64,000 bases of DNA, taken from positions 1 through 64,000 of the forward strand of contig JANQKN010000190.1 in the NCBI GenBank assembly GCA_028281065.1, written 5' to 3'. Origin of the DNA: Flavobacteriaceae bacterium. GTDB taxonomy: Bacteria > Bacteroidota > Bacteroidia > Flavobacteriales > Flavobacteriaceae. The notes beneath the pieces are model-generated. The model was not told where the DNA came from, searched no databases, and saw only the letters and a program-made list of their open reading frames with translations. Positions 8,901 to 17,000 of the stretch are shown here, in pieces. Within the stretch, counting starts at the first letter, position 1. The number at the start of each line of letters is the position of its first letter. The position numbers and the translations under genes were made by a program.

Positions 8901-9216
8901 TGAGTGTACTGCTGTAGTAACTGTTACCGATCCTCTTGGGGTTTGTGTTGCTGGTGTGAACGATAACATCTTGGATCAGCAAGTTGGATTGTTCCCGAAC
9001 CCAACTTCAGGACAAGTAAGCTTGGTAAACAATAGTAACTTGCAGTTGACTGTAGCTAAAGTTATCGATGTAAATGGAAGAATCATTCAGGAATTCGATT
9101 TATCCGAAGCTGGAAATACAACAAGTCTATCCCTAGACAAGTTGGCTTCTGGATTGTACTTCGTACAGATCAACACTGAAGATTCAAGTACTGTAAAACG
9201 AATTGTTAAGCAATAA
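5938..9216 (+). CDS. Secreted M36 (fungalysin) zinc metallopeptidase with T9SS sorting domain, copy B
   Basis: This 1092-residue paralogue of the preceding gene has the same architecture: signal peptide (to ~LFAQ, residue 22), FTP/PepSY propeptide, M36 domain, glycine-rich module, HYR domain split by a nidogen-like insert, and T9SS domain. Zinc ligands are HEYGH (437-441) and Glu465 in EGWSD. Differences from copy A include HEYGH for HEYTH, a shorter His/Glu loop near residue 220, and an altered loop before the zinc site (NNNGGFRDGDFDN). The N-terminal ~60 and C-terminal ~80 residues are almost identical to copy A, while the middle has diverged. It has its own promoter and terminator, so the two genes are separate units. 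Codon bias again suggests strong expression. Confidence 0.95.
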   Translation: MRKLTTRIFSGLMLLASATLFAQNAQQAVSQQVNELLQKNKITAQDAEWVINDQHTSRTSGVHHVYYRQVINGLQVIGSESSVHIASNGEVIKTSNSFLNSGKLKGIASATPSITATQAVESAANHFNYVITEAITEISALNDIAQSKVLSDGGISLRDIPVKLIYHVNDANELRLTWDLSIQAVTAQEWWNVFVDAQTGAIVSQVSWMSSCNFEHEHGADEGLNYHANLYDIPNYGKEVVESAPASMAANTYEVFPIPQESPYFSTPAGTPTVVTDPANATASPFGWHDTDGVAGPEFTTTEGNNVNAFEDGDNVGFQPDGGATLDFVGFPFDIEYTNATQFEDASITNLFYWSNLCHDIKYIYGFDEASGNFQVNNYGNGGVGGDSCNSHGQSGIVCNAFMGTPPDGQSPDLTMFVCNNNGGFRDGDFDNLVVVHEYGHGTSIRLTGGAGNVGCLNNTEQMGEGWSDWYGIVFTIEPGDTGPDSRGVGTYLLNEGPGGPGVRPTPYSTDFAINPTTYGDIGGLAVPHGVGYAWSTMLWEMTWDLITEHGFDPDVYNFTGDVTQDAGNIQAIALVTEALKLQPCSPGFVDGRDAILAADAAIYGGANECLIWDAFARRGLGFSADQGSSNSSTDGTEAFDSPVPGLNTAEEVCVGQGVQTYGGGTPVGGVYSGPGVTDNGDGLTYDFDPAAAGIGTHTISYDVASTCATGAATDEIEVTDDIPEVVCQDHTLELDASGQATLEIDDVVANIVPGGIEVDQTGTFAPIDITGTGATVSLGDDDTSGALPIGFDFFFFGNTYTDFFISSNGFLFFDAGTDNGCCVGGTIPNGADGINNIIAFAWEDINPTAGGTIRYETVGTAPDRKLVMEFDDVPFFGTTNGVTTQVHLFEDSGIIEIHSTDIPAADDNTTQGVENGDGTEGIATPGRNAQIWSATDDYVRFFYANGTPPENCGVATDITLSQSEFDCTDLGDTTITVTITDANGNTAECTAVVTVTDPLGVCVAGVNDNILDQQVGLFPNPTSGQVSLVNNSNLQLTVAKVIDVNGRIIQEFDLSEAGNTTSLSLDKLASGLYFVQINTEDSSTVKRIVKQ

Positions 9217-9233
9217 CAATCATCTATAAAAAA

Positions 9234-9257
9234 GGCTCCACATTGTGGGGCCTTTTT
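9234..9257 (+). terminator. Rho-independent terminator of M36 copy B
   Basis: GGCTCCAC / GTGGGGCC stem (8 bp, one G-T pair) with a 3-nt loop and five T, 17 nt after the stop. It matches the terminator of copy A apart from one base in the left arm. Confidence 0.88.
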
Positions 9258-9380
9258 CATGACCCTGAATACTTTGGCATTTTTTTTGAATGTATACTAA
9301 GTGTTTAACCTACTGTGCAAATGAAACATAAAGTAAACGCGAAGCGTCCCTAAAAAGAAACATTTGTTACTAGGATAAAA

Positions 9381-9412
9381 AAGCCTTTTCAGACTTCTGA
9401 AAAGGTTTTTTT
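9381..9412 (-). terminator. Terminator of the VOC gene
   Basis: The inverted repeat CCTTTTCAGA / TCTGAAAAGG is flanked by A and T runs on both sides. Read on the minus strand it directly follows the stop codon at 9413 and ends in a T run. It could also end stray plus-strand transcripts. Confidence 0.8.
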
Positions 9413-9778
9413 CTAGGGTAAAGATTCCACTATAAAAATAGCATTGTTGTTAGGGTCATAAAAACCAAACTCATGGGTATTCCATGGGGTATTTTTTTGC
9501 AATTTTTCCTTAGTAACTGTCCCTCTTTCCACAAACTCATTGAAAATAGGTTCAATAGTATCTACGAACAACCTAACCACAGAACCTCCCAATAAAGGAT
9601 CCTCTTCGGTATTGGCATGCCATTGCAAGTGGATAAACAAATGATCCCTTTTTAATACGGAATAATGATCATCCCCAAACAATACCTGGAATCCTACTTT
9701 GGATTGATAAAATTCCAAATCACGCTGCATGTTTTCGGTTGGAAGCACAGGGACAATCCCTAATAACTTAGTTTCCAT
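9413..9778 (-). CDS. VOC (glyoxalase/bleomycin-resistance-like) family protein
   Basis: This small 121-residue protein has the repeated beta-alpha-beta pattern of the vicinal-oxygen-chelate fold. The first half carries VPVLPTENMQRDLEFYQSK and the Phe-rich LGFxxxF-like strand, and the second half ends with HEFGFYDPNNNAIFIVES. The FYDPxGN-like motif and terminal Glu are usual for the family. Metal ligands are only partly clear: His in HLFIHLQWH and Glu in FIVES. Proteins of this type range from glyoxalases to antibiotic-binding proteins, so the substrate is unknown. I take the ATG at 9778; a TTG two codons earlier is possible. The gene stands alone between two terminators. Confidence 0.85.
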   Translation of the reverse strand: METKLLGIVPVLPTENMQRDLEFYQSKVGFQVLFGDDHYSVLKRDHLFIHLQWHANTEEDPLLGGSVVRLFVDTIEPIFNEFVERGTVTKEKLQKNTPWNTHEFGFYDPNNNAIFIVESLP

Positions 9779-9803
9779 AATCAAGGTATTTTACGTATTC
9801 AGC

Positions 9804-9846
9804 CAAAAAAAGGCGTTTACTCCCATAAAGGTAATAAACGCCTTTT
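9804..9846 (-). terminator. Terminator of the sodC-like gene
   Basis: A 12-bp perfect stem (AAAAGGCGTTTA / TAAACGCCTTTT) with a 15-nt loop and a T run on the minus-strand side, 23 nt after the superoxide dismutase stop. Confidence 0.85.
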
Positions 9847-9868
9847 AAGACATTCTTTTACGTTGTGG

Positions 9869-10456
9869 TTATTCTATGATTCCAGCACAGCTTACACGAG
9901 CTCCTGCAGCCCCGCTGGGTTGCGAAGTAAAATCATCGGTTCCTTGGTGCACCACCACAGCTTTTCCTAAAATATCTTTTTTATCATCGCCACAGCCTAT
10001 ACACCATTCGTTGGTGGAGAACTCTACTTTACCTAAACCATCTTCGCCTACTTCAAAGTTTCCTATGTCCCCTTTATGGTAGCCTGTTTCAGCACCCCAT
10101 TTACCATGATCCTTAAACGTGGGGTTCCAATGTCCTCCAGAAGATTTAGCATCTGCCGAACTACAATCTGCTTCGGCATGCAGGTGAATTGCATGTGTAC
10201 CAGGAGTAAGTCCGCTCATATCTGCCACCATGGACACAACACCATCGGTTTCGGAGAAATTCACGGTTCCTGTTACAGTGGATTCACTTCTGGCTTCCAA
10301 TTGTATAGTAACAGCTTTTGGTTCTTCCTTAACTTCTTCAACCACTTCTTCTACTTCTATTTCCTCAACTTCTTCATCCGCTTTTTTGGTTTCGTTTTTA
10401 CATCCTATAAAAGCAATTAGGGATAAGCTTAATAGGGATAGATATATTTTTTTCAT
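9869..10456 (-). CDS. sodC: Cu-Zn superoxide dismutase, lipoprotein
   Basis: This 195-residue protein converts superoxide to peroxide and oxygen outside the cytoplasm. A lipobox ends at Cys19 (LIAFIGC), so it should be lipid-anchored. Residues 24-47 are a very acidic, Glu/Val-rich linker. All active-site residues are present: Cu ligands His91, His93 and His170, bridging His109 (GGHWNP), Zn ligands His117, His127 and Asp130, and the guiding Arg187. Cys98 and Cys190 can form the conserved disulfide. The gene is monocistronic, with its own terminator. The acidic tether is longer than in typical SodC and may hold the enzyme away from the membrane. Confidence 0.95.
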   Translation of the reverse strand: MKKIYLSLLSLSLIAFIGCKNETKKADEEVEEIEVEEVVEEVKEEPKAVTIQLEARSESTVTGTVNFSETDGVVSMVADMSGLTPGTHAIHLHAEADCSSADAKSSGGHWNPTFKDHGKWGAETGYHKGDIGNFEVGEDGLGKVEFSTNEWCIGCGDDKKDILGKAVVVHQGTDDFTSQPSGAAGARVSCAGIIE

Positions 10457-10537
10457 ACCAGTTTGTATTAGGGTTGATCTCTATAATTGCTACTAAAGGT
10501 ACTAGCTTTCTATAAAAATGGCAAACCCTAAGGCCCT

Positions 10538-11443
10538 TTATGGATTTGTAGTCGCTGTTAATGGATCTGAGTATTCACTATAACCATCGCTACCACAGTT
10601 GGAGCGTACGTAGAACTCATAGGTAGTGTTTGGGGTTAAGCCGTTAACAAAATAACCCATTTGGTCAGTTTGCAAGACAGTCCCAGTACCCAATGGGAAA
10701 CCAGGTGCACCGTATTCTACCTCCCAAAAACTACCCCAGTAATCGGTCCATTCTACAGTTATCCAAGTAGAGGATACCCCATCAAGTCTAAAGCTCTCAG
10801 GAACTCTACAAATGGGGAATGTTGTAAACTGCAATACGGAGGAGTAATCACCCAAAGTGGTACCGCATTTAACGCGAACATAAACATCGTATGCTGTATC
10901 TGGTGAGAGATTGTTAAGAGAAATATCGCTATTTGCGGTTTCCACGGTTGTTCCAGTACCAGGGGTAAAACCAGATGGACCGTATTCTACCACAAAATCA
11001 TGCATGATATAATCCCAACCAATATCTGCATACATATCCCCAATATTATTTATAAACATCCCGGTAGGGATAGGGCAGTCATCCGTAGTGGCAGTAACCG
11101 AAACGGAATAAGTACTAATGGACTGTGCAGAACAATTGGAACGCACATAAAAGTCGTAGGAGGTTCCAGGCATCAAATTACTGATTTGGGCTTGGTTTGT
11201 GAATACATTCATTGTGGTTCCACTTCCTGTAGAAAAACCACTTACCCCATATTCTACTTGATATGAAGTAATATCTGCTAACTGGGTCCATGTTATTTCG
11301 ACCGATGAAATATCTACCGAACTAACCGCAAGCCCAAAAGGGGTTTCACAGTTGTTTTGAGGGTCGTTTTGGGTATCATCATCAGATGAACAGGATGCAA
11401 TAGTAATAATCGTTAATAGAAGTAGGATACTTTTAAATTTCAT
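10538..11443 (-). CDS. Lipoprotein with three fibronectin type III domains
   Basis: This 301-residue protein has a lipobox at IASCSSDDD, where the acidic residues after Cys resemble a Bacteroidota surface-lipoprotein export signal. Three FN3 repeats follow at about 33-119, 120-208 and 209-301. Each opens with a Cys-Pro-type start (CETPFGLAV, CPIPTGMFI, CRVPESFRL), contains VEYGxxGFxxGTGT, ends with a Y-D/E-FYVRSNC-type strand, and has one Cys pair. No catalytic domain is visible, so it is probably an adhesive or carbohydrate/protein-binding surface protein. It is monocistronic. The near-identical repeats indicate internal duplication. Confidence 0.88.
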   Translation of the reverse strand: MKFKSILLLLTIITIASCSSDDDTQNDPQNNCETPFGLAVSSVDISSVEITWTQLADITSYQVEYGVSGFSTGSGTTMNVFTNQAQISNLMPGTSYDFYVRSNCSAQSISTYSVSVTATTDDCPIPTGMFINNIGDMYADIGWDYIMHDFVVEYGPSGFTPGTGTTVETANSDISLNNLSPDTAYDVYVRVKCGTTLGDYSSVLQFTTFPICRVPESFRLDGVSSTWITVEWTDYWGSFWEVEYGAPGFPLGTGTVLQTDQMGYFVNGLTPNTTYEFYVRSNCGSDGYSEYSDPLTATTNP

Positions 11444-11588
11444 AAGGTTCTTTTTTAGTCGCCCAAAAATAGTAAAGTATTCCTTGCCAACACTATAAGT
11501 TTATTAATAGTAGGCTGTTTTTTTTAAAAACTGTTTAACTGCTTAACTTCTTCGATAATGTGCAATAGAAAAGACTTCTTTTTTGGTG

Positions 11589-12077
11589 TTATCGCCTGTC
11601 TTTTAGCAATTCCTTCATGTCGGTAATGCCCATTTTTAAATTTTCGGTAAGTATAAGGGCTTTATCTATGCGGGTTTGGCTGTTTTTATAGCGCAATAGG
11701 GTATAGATGATAGATCTTTTTTTGCCATCGGTTAAACCTTCGAACATAGCAAAAGCCTCTGGATCGCTATCTAAAACTGCCTGAAATTCTTCGGGCATTT
11801 CTACCCCATATTTAGAAGTATCTTCAAAAAATTGTAGTGAGAAAGAGTCATGAGTATCCAACCCAATTGCTTTTTGGTGTTTCTTACCAAAAGTCATTTG
11901 GTATTGCCCCTTTATCTTTTGTAGGGCGGCATGAAACGTATGGATTTTATCTTGATGAAATGCTTTTACAAGAACTCTTTTATGACCAGCATTCACAAAA
12001 ACATCAGCGATACTATCTGGAATGTAAATACTGTGATAGCCTTGTACACGAACTTCAAACTTTTCCGAAGAAAGCAT
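11589..12077 (-). CDS. YdeI/OmpD-associated (DUF1905-type) family protein
   Basis: This 162-residue protein has an N-terminal beta-rich half (FEVRVQGYHSIYIPD) of DUF1905 type. The C-terminal helical half carries MPEEFQAVLDSDPEAFAMF and SQTRIDKAL, typical of the YdeI/OmpD-associated bacteriocin-protection-like family. The biochemical function is not known. The ATG at 12077 shares its A with the TGA of the upstream hydrolase/OsmC gene (TGATG), so it is translationally coupled and last in a probable four-gene operon. A TTG one codon upstream is less likely. A second, differently built YdeI-type gene lies at 25941. Confidence 0.8.
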   Translation of the reverse strand: MLSSEKFEVRVQGYHSIYIPDSIADVFVNAGHKRVLVKAFHQDKIHTFHAALQKIKGQYQMTFGKKHQKAIGLDTHDSFSLQFFEDTSKYGVEMPEEFQAVLDSDPEAFAMFEGLTDGKKRSIIYTLLRYKNSQTRIDKALILTENLKMGITDMKELLKDRR

Positions 12078-13294
12078 CAATCAATAACTTTAGAGATCAC
12101 TTGTACCTCACTGTGCAATGTTTTGTGAACTGGGCATTTATCGGCAATCTGCATCAATCGGGTAATTTGTTTTTCATCCAAATCGCCTGTAAACTTAATT
12201 TCTTTGTGAAAGGTATCGATCTTGGCACCTGGATCATCTTCACAAGATGCACAGTCCACAGCGTAATCCTTGGAATAACTTGTATGTACCTCTACATTCT
12301 CGATCAACCATCCTTTTCTTCGGGCATACATTTGTACGGTCATGGCAGTACAGGCAGAAAGTGCTCCAGCCAATAACTCATAGGGTGTGGGGCCGAAGTC
12401 ATGCCCACCCACTCGGGCAGGTTCATCAGCCTTAAAATAATGGTTGCCCAATTTTAATTGGGTGGTAAAATGATCCTCGTCGTCCAAACTAGCTACCACA
12501 TCATGTGTGCTACGTATCACCTCCTCTTCGGGCACTCCAATATAACGCGTAGCCCATCCTGCAATCACTTTGCCAACATAAGAGGCATTTTTTCGATCCA
12601 TAAGCAAGTGTTCGGACCCATCTAAGGTTACAAAACTTTTTGGGTGGTGGGCTGCATGATAAATTTCTTCAGCATTTTTAATAGATACCGTGGCATCCTG
12701 GGGCGAATGCATAATAAGCAGTGCCTTGTTCAAATTTTTGGCGGCTTCTGTACAGGAGCAGGATTCTAGATCGTCTATAAACTGCTTTTTGAAAGTGAAA
12801 TCACGCCCCGCGAGGGTGACAACAGCTTCCCCTTCTTGCTGAATCACGGCAGCCTGTTCACCCAGCTGCTTCTGTACATGTACAGGATTACTGGGAGCTC
12901 CAATGGTAGCCACAGCTTTTATGGAGTCTATCTCGGCCCCAGCAAAAATAGCAGCCGCTCCACCCAAGGAATGCCCAACCAATAAGGAAGGAGCTTTGTA
13001 TTCCTTGGCCAAAAAGTCGGCAGCACAAAGTAGATCATCTACATTGCTGGAGAAGTTTGTGTTGGCAAAGTCGCCGTGACTATCACCCAATCCGGTAAAA
13101 TCGAAACGAAGTACTCCAAAGCCTTCCGAAGCTAATGCTTTGCTTATGTTCCTTACCGCCGAAAAATCCTTGCTACAGGTAAAACAATGGGCAAAAATGG
13201 CAAAATTATGGGGGTACTGATTGGCAGGGAGGTCCAATCGTCCCGAAAGGATTTCCCCGTCTTTGTTTGTAAAGTTGATTTTACTGGATCTCAT
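12077..13294 (-). CDS. Bifunctional alpha/beta hydrolase - OsmC family protein
   Basis: This is a 405-residue fusion. Residues ~1-255 are an alpha/beta hydrolase with the nucleophile elbow GHSLGG (Ser109), the acid in SPQDATVS and the His in GSEHLLM. Residues ~265-405 are an OsmC/Ohr-like domain with the first Cys in SACTAMT and the second at Cys387 (CPVHKTLHS), the pair used for thiol-dependent hydroperoxide reduction. The C-terminal domain also has an insert with extra cysteines (CASCEDD). The fusion is widespread in Bacteroidota and proteobacteria; joint function may be esterase plus peroxide detoxification. It lies 11 nt after the DUF2490 gene and is coupled to the YdeI-like gene. Confidence 0.92.
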   Translation of the reverse strand: MRSSKINFTNKDGEILSGRLDLPANQYPHNFAIFAHCFTCSKDFSAVRNISKALASEGFGVLRFDFTGLGDSHGDFANTNFSSNVDDLLCAADFLAKEYKAPSLLVGHSLGGAAAIFAGAEIDSIKAVATIGAPSNPVHVQKQLGEQAAVIQQEGEAVVTLAGRDFTFKKQFIDDLESCSCTEAAKNLNKALLIMHSPQDATVSIKNAEEIYHAAHHPKSFVTLDGSEHLLMDRKNASYVGKVIAGWATRYIGVPEEEVIRSTHDVVASLDDEDHFTTQLKLGNHYFKADEPARVGGHDFGPTPYELLAGALSACTAMTVQMYARRKGWLIENVEVHTSYSKDYAVDCASCEDDPGAKIDTFHKEIKFTGDLDEKQITRLMQIADKCPVHKTLHSEVQVISKVID

Positions 13295-13305
13295 GGTTGT
13301 GTCTT

Positions 13306-14019
13306 TTAAGGTGTGTCGGACGTATCTGTCTTTTTCCTTAAGTCGGTTTTAAGGAACACACCTAACTGAAGCCTGTCGAAATTACGTCCTGTAAAATGAT
13401 TCTTCAGGTATCCAGCCTGTATAGCCAGATTGCTCGATACATTGTACCCTACAGCACCGTACAATCGATTTTGCCCGAATATAGGCTCTTGTAGGTTGAT
13501 AAAAACCTCATCGTAAGCCGTAAGGAACCAATCATCGTTAATAGGGTAAGTTACCCTTAAAAAGTAACGGGCCCTGTGCTGGGTATCGTTACCGGTTACG
13601 GGATGATCTATAAATCGCTGCTCCAATCGGTATCTGTGACTAAATTTGAATTTACCTACAGAATTCCTCAAAACAAATTGTTGGTAAATACGGTTTTCGG
13701 TTACGTTCTCCTCTCCATCGATATCCCCAAAATTGGTGTCCGTGGTAATGTTACCGTACCCAAGGGTTGCCATGGCATTATCTGAAATATGATAATTCAA
13801 CCCTCCCCGTAACAGTAATTGATTGAAATTACCGAAAGTTTCATAGTAACGTGCCTGTACTTCGGCATGAATACTCAGTTTCTCGCTTACCTTGTTGGTG
13901 GTAAAAAGCATGTACCAGGCCCCTAAGTCATCTTCGCCTGTTTCTTGGCTAATTCCGTTAAAATTAAATGCAAATAATAGTGCTAAAAGTGTTAGTGTAC
14001 GAAAGGTTTTATTAGTCAT
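13306..14019 (-). CDS. DUF2490 family outer-membrane barrel protein
   Basis: This 237-residue protein has a signal peptide (to ~ISQE, residue 26) followed by alternating amphipathic strands with aromatic girdles, as in DUF2490 outer-membrane beta-barrels. Recognisable parts are GAWYMLFTTNKVSEKLSIH, LLRGGLNYHIS and YRLEQRF, and the last strands end in LQLGVFLKTDL. Its role is unknown. The start ATG lies inside the end of the upstream BNR-repeat gene (8-nt overlap), so expression is coupled. The C-terminus carries a short charged tail after the last strand. Confidence 0.85.
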   Translation of the reverse strand: MTNKTFRTLTLLALLFAFNFNGISQETGEDDLGAWYMLFTTNKVSEKLSIHAEVQARYYETFGNFNQLLLRGGLNYHISDNAMATLGYGNITTDTNFGDIDGEENVTENRIYQQFVLRNSVGKFKFSHRYRLEQRFIDHPVTGNDTQHRARYFLRVTYPINDDWFLTAYDEVFINLQEPIFGQNRLYGAVGYNVSSNLAIQAGYLKNHFTGRNFDRLQLGVFLKTDLRKKTDTSDTP

Positions 14020-17000
14020 TTAGATTAAAAATTTTTGTTTCCTTAAAAGGGGAAATTTCTACTTTTTCGATTTTCTCTTTATACTCTGCCCAATCCTTGT
14101 TGAAAAAGGCATTGGTCTGGGTTAATGCATCACTAAGGGCGTCCTTGGCTTGTTTTATAAGCCGTTCTTCGGTGGCCGTAATTCCACCAAGGCGACTGCC
14201 TGTATACCAATTGGCAGTCCCTATGCGCTGCATGACATTTACTTCAGGATTGCGTGTAATCCCTTGGCGTTTGTCTTCCTTGCCCAAATAAACCGCTAAA
14301 ATAGAATCTATTTTCTTAACTACTTTACCCGTAAGCTTAATTTCTTCCTTGTATTTTTCATCATCGTCCTTTTTCATTTTCTTTTTGAATTCTTGGGCAA
14401 TGTTTTTACTCTCTACCAATTGTTTTACAGCATCGGCTGCCGTTTGGGTCATTTGCTCTAAATCTTTCTGATAGTTGTATCGATCGTCTATGGCTTTTTG
14501 GGTAATATCCAGTCTTGGATCGCTTTCCACTTTTATGTTGGCAGAAGAACTCTGGTCCATATATTTCAATTCGGCTCGATATGTCCCCGGTTTTACCTCT
14601 ACACCCCCAGGTTCGTTAGTACGTTTCCTGATTTTACGGGAAGGACGATTTACACCCTTCTCGTTCATATACCAAGTCCATTTGTAAATCCCTGTGCTAT
14701 CGGGAATCTTTCTTTTTAAACTCCGTATAAGGCGCTCACCGTCGTATATTTTTAAGTAAAGTGAATCTTTGGAAGGTCCTTTAGGCTTTTCCATTTCTTC
14801 CTCTGTGTTAGATTCCTCTTCTTCTTCGGTCTTTTCTTCCGCTTCTTTTTTCTGAAAATAATAGCTGAAATGCGCTCCGTAATCACGGTTTTCTCCATTG
14901 TATAAAGCATCGCCACCAAAACGACTTCCCGTAGGTTGTTGATAGGCCGCTTGATACGCAGTTGGGGGGTCGAACAATTTGATGTCCGAACTTAATACTG
15001 AACTGTTCTTGGCAATTTCACGCAAAGGGCGGATATCGTCCAACACCCAGGCAGCCCTTCCAAAAGTACCAATCACCAAATCGTGCTCCCGCTGTTGGAT
15101 CACGAGGTCTTTCACCGAAGTGGTTGGGAACCCATGTGTCCATTTTTGCCAGTTCCTTCCAGCATCTACGGAAACGTAAAGACCATCGTCTGTTCCTAAA
15201 AACAACAGGTTTTTCTCTACAGGATCCTCAACAATACTCAAGGTATAACTTAACACATCGTTACTGTCTACAATACGTGTCCAGGTTTTTCCATAATCGG
15301 TTGTTCTGTAGGCGTAGGGCGTATAATTGAATCTTCGGTAATCGTTAGCTACCAATAGGGCTTCTCCTTTGTTTTTGTTACTGGCCTTTATTTGTACAAT
15401 CCAACTGCCAGCAGGCAATCCTTTTAGGTTTTGGGTGACTTCGGTCCAACTTTCCCCTCCGTTTTGTGTGTAGTGAATACGTCCATCGTCCGTACCCACC
15501 CAAAGCATATTACGCTCTAGGGGAGAAGGCTCAATCACCAAAATAGTGGTGTGATTTTCGGCTCCTGTAGCATCCATGGTAAGCCCTCCACTTTCACTTT
15601 GTTTCTGCTTTTCGGGATCGTTGGTGGTAAGGTCGCCCGAAATAAGCTCCCAGGTTAACCCTTTGTCCGTACTCTTGTGCACAAACTGACTTCCAAAATA
15701 AATAGTGTTGCTGTTAAAAGGATCAATATTAATGGCACTGTTCCAGTTAAAACGCAGTCTTACTTCAGGATCGGGATGCGTAGGTCTTACGGTATGGTTG
15801 TTTCCAGTTACCCAATCGTAACGGCTTACGAAACCTTGCTGGCTCATACTCCATCCATAACGACTGTCGTCTGGGTCGGGAACTACATCGAAACCATCCC
15901 CAAAACTAATTTCCTGCCAATAAGCGTTTCGTATACCCTGTGATCTCCAAACATAGGCAGGTCCGCGCCAGCTTCCGTTGTCTTGCATTCCTCCATATAC
16001 GTTGTATGGAAATTCGTTGTCCACATTAATATGGTAGAATTGGGCTACGGGTAGGTTACCTATAAAACGCCAGGTTTTCCCACCATCTTTGGTAATGTTC
16101 ATTCCCCCGTCGTTTCCATCGATCATAAAGTCACCATTTTCAGGGTGTATCCACCAAGCATGGTGGTCGGGGTGAACTCCATTGTCTACACCATAAGCAG
16201 GCATCAACTGAGTGAATTTTTTTCCTCCGTCTTGGGACACATTTACATAAGTGAAAATAGAGTAGACCCTATTTTCGTTCTGTGGGTCTACATAGATTTC
16301 AGAATAATAAAAAGGGCGGTTTCCAATATCATCATTATCGTTTACTTTTTTCCAGTTAGCACCACCATCCACACTTTTGTATAAAGCATTCTTTTTGGCT
16401 TCCACCAAAGCGTAAACGGTATTGGGTTTGTTCCTTGCTATGGCAATACCAATCCTTCCCAGATCTCCTTTGGGCAATCCGTCAGCATCTGTCCGTTCTT
16501 CCCAGGTTTCGCCCCCATCATGGGTAATGAACAACCCTGAACCTTCGCCACCACTCTTAAAAAACCACGGATCGCGTTTGTGTTCCCAAAGGGCTACGAT
16601 CAATTTATTGGGGTTGGACGCATCCATGACCATATCGGCCACCCCGGTTTTATTGTTGGCAAAAAGTATTTTCTTCCAGGTTTTTCCACCATCGGTGGTT
16701 TTGTACACCCCGCGTTCGGAATGTACACCCCAAGGTGATCCTATGGCCCCTACATAAACAACATCGGGATTGGCAGGGTCTATGATCACTCTATGAATGT
16801 GTCGGGTGTTCTCCAAGCCCATGGACTTCCAGGTCTTTCCACCATCCAGAGATTTGTAGATACCATAGCCGCCATTTAAACTATTTCTGGGATTTCCTTC
16901 TCCAGTACCTACCCAAATAACCGATGGGTTGCTTTGCTGAATCGCTAAGGCTCCAATGGAAGCAGTGGGTTGATCGTCAAAAATGGGATACCATTTTATC

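Larger units (their letters stand above)
2304..9257 (+). repeat. Tandem duplication of a complete M36 transcription unit
   Basis: Promoter, coding sequence and terminator hairpin are all present twice in direct orientation (2304-5706 and 5855-9257). There is no transposase or integrase between or beside them. Nucleotide identity is highest over the 5' and 3' ends of the coding regions, where runs of 60 nt or more are identical, and lower in the middle. This suits an older duplication with end-localised gene conversion, or purifying selection on the propeptide and sorting domain. Confidence 0.85.

Noticed and set aside
11589-12077. Bacteriocin immunity system based on the two YdeI-like genes
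   Set aside because: The family name is historical, no bacteriocin or transporter gene is nearby, and the two genes sit at the tails of unrelated operons.
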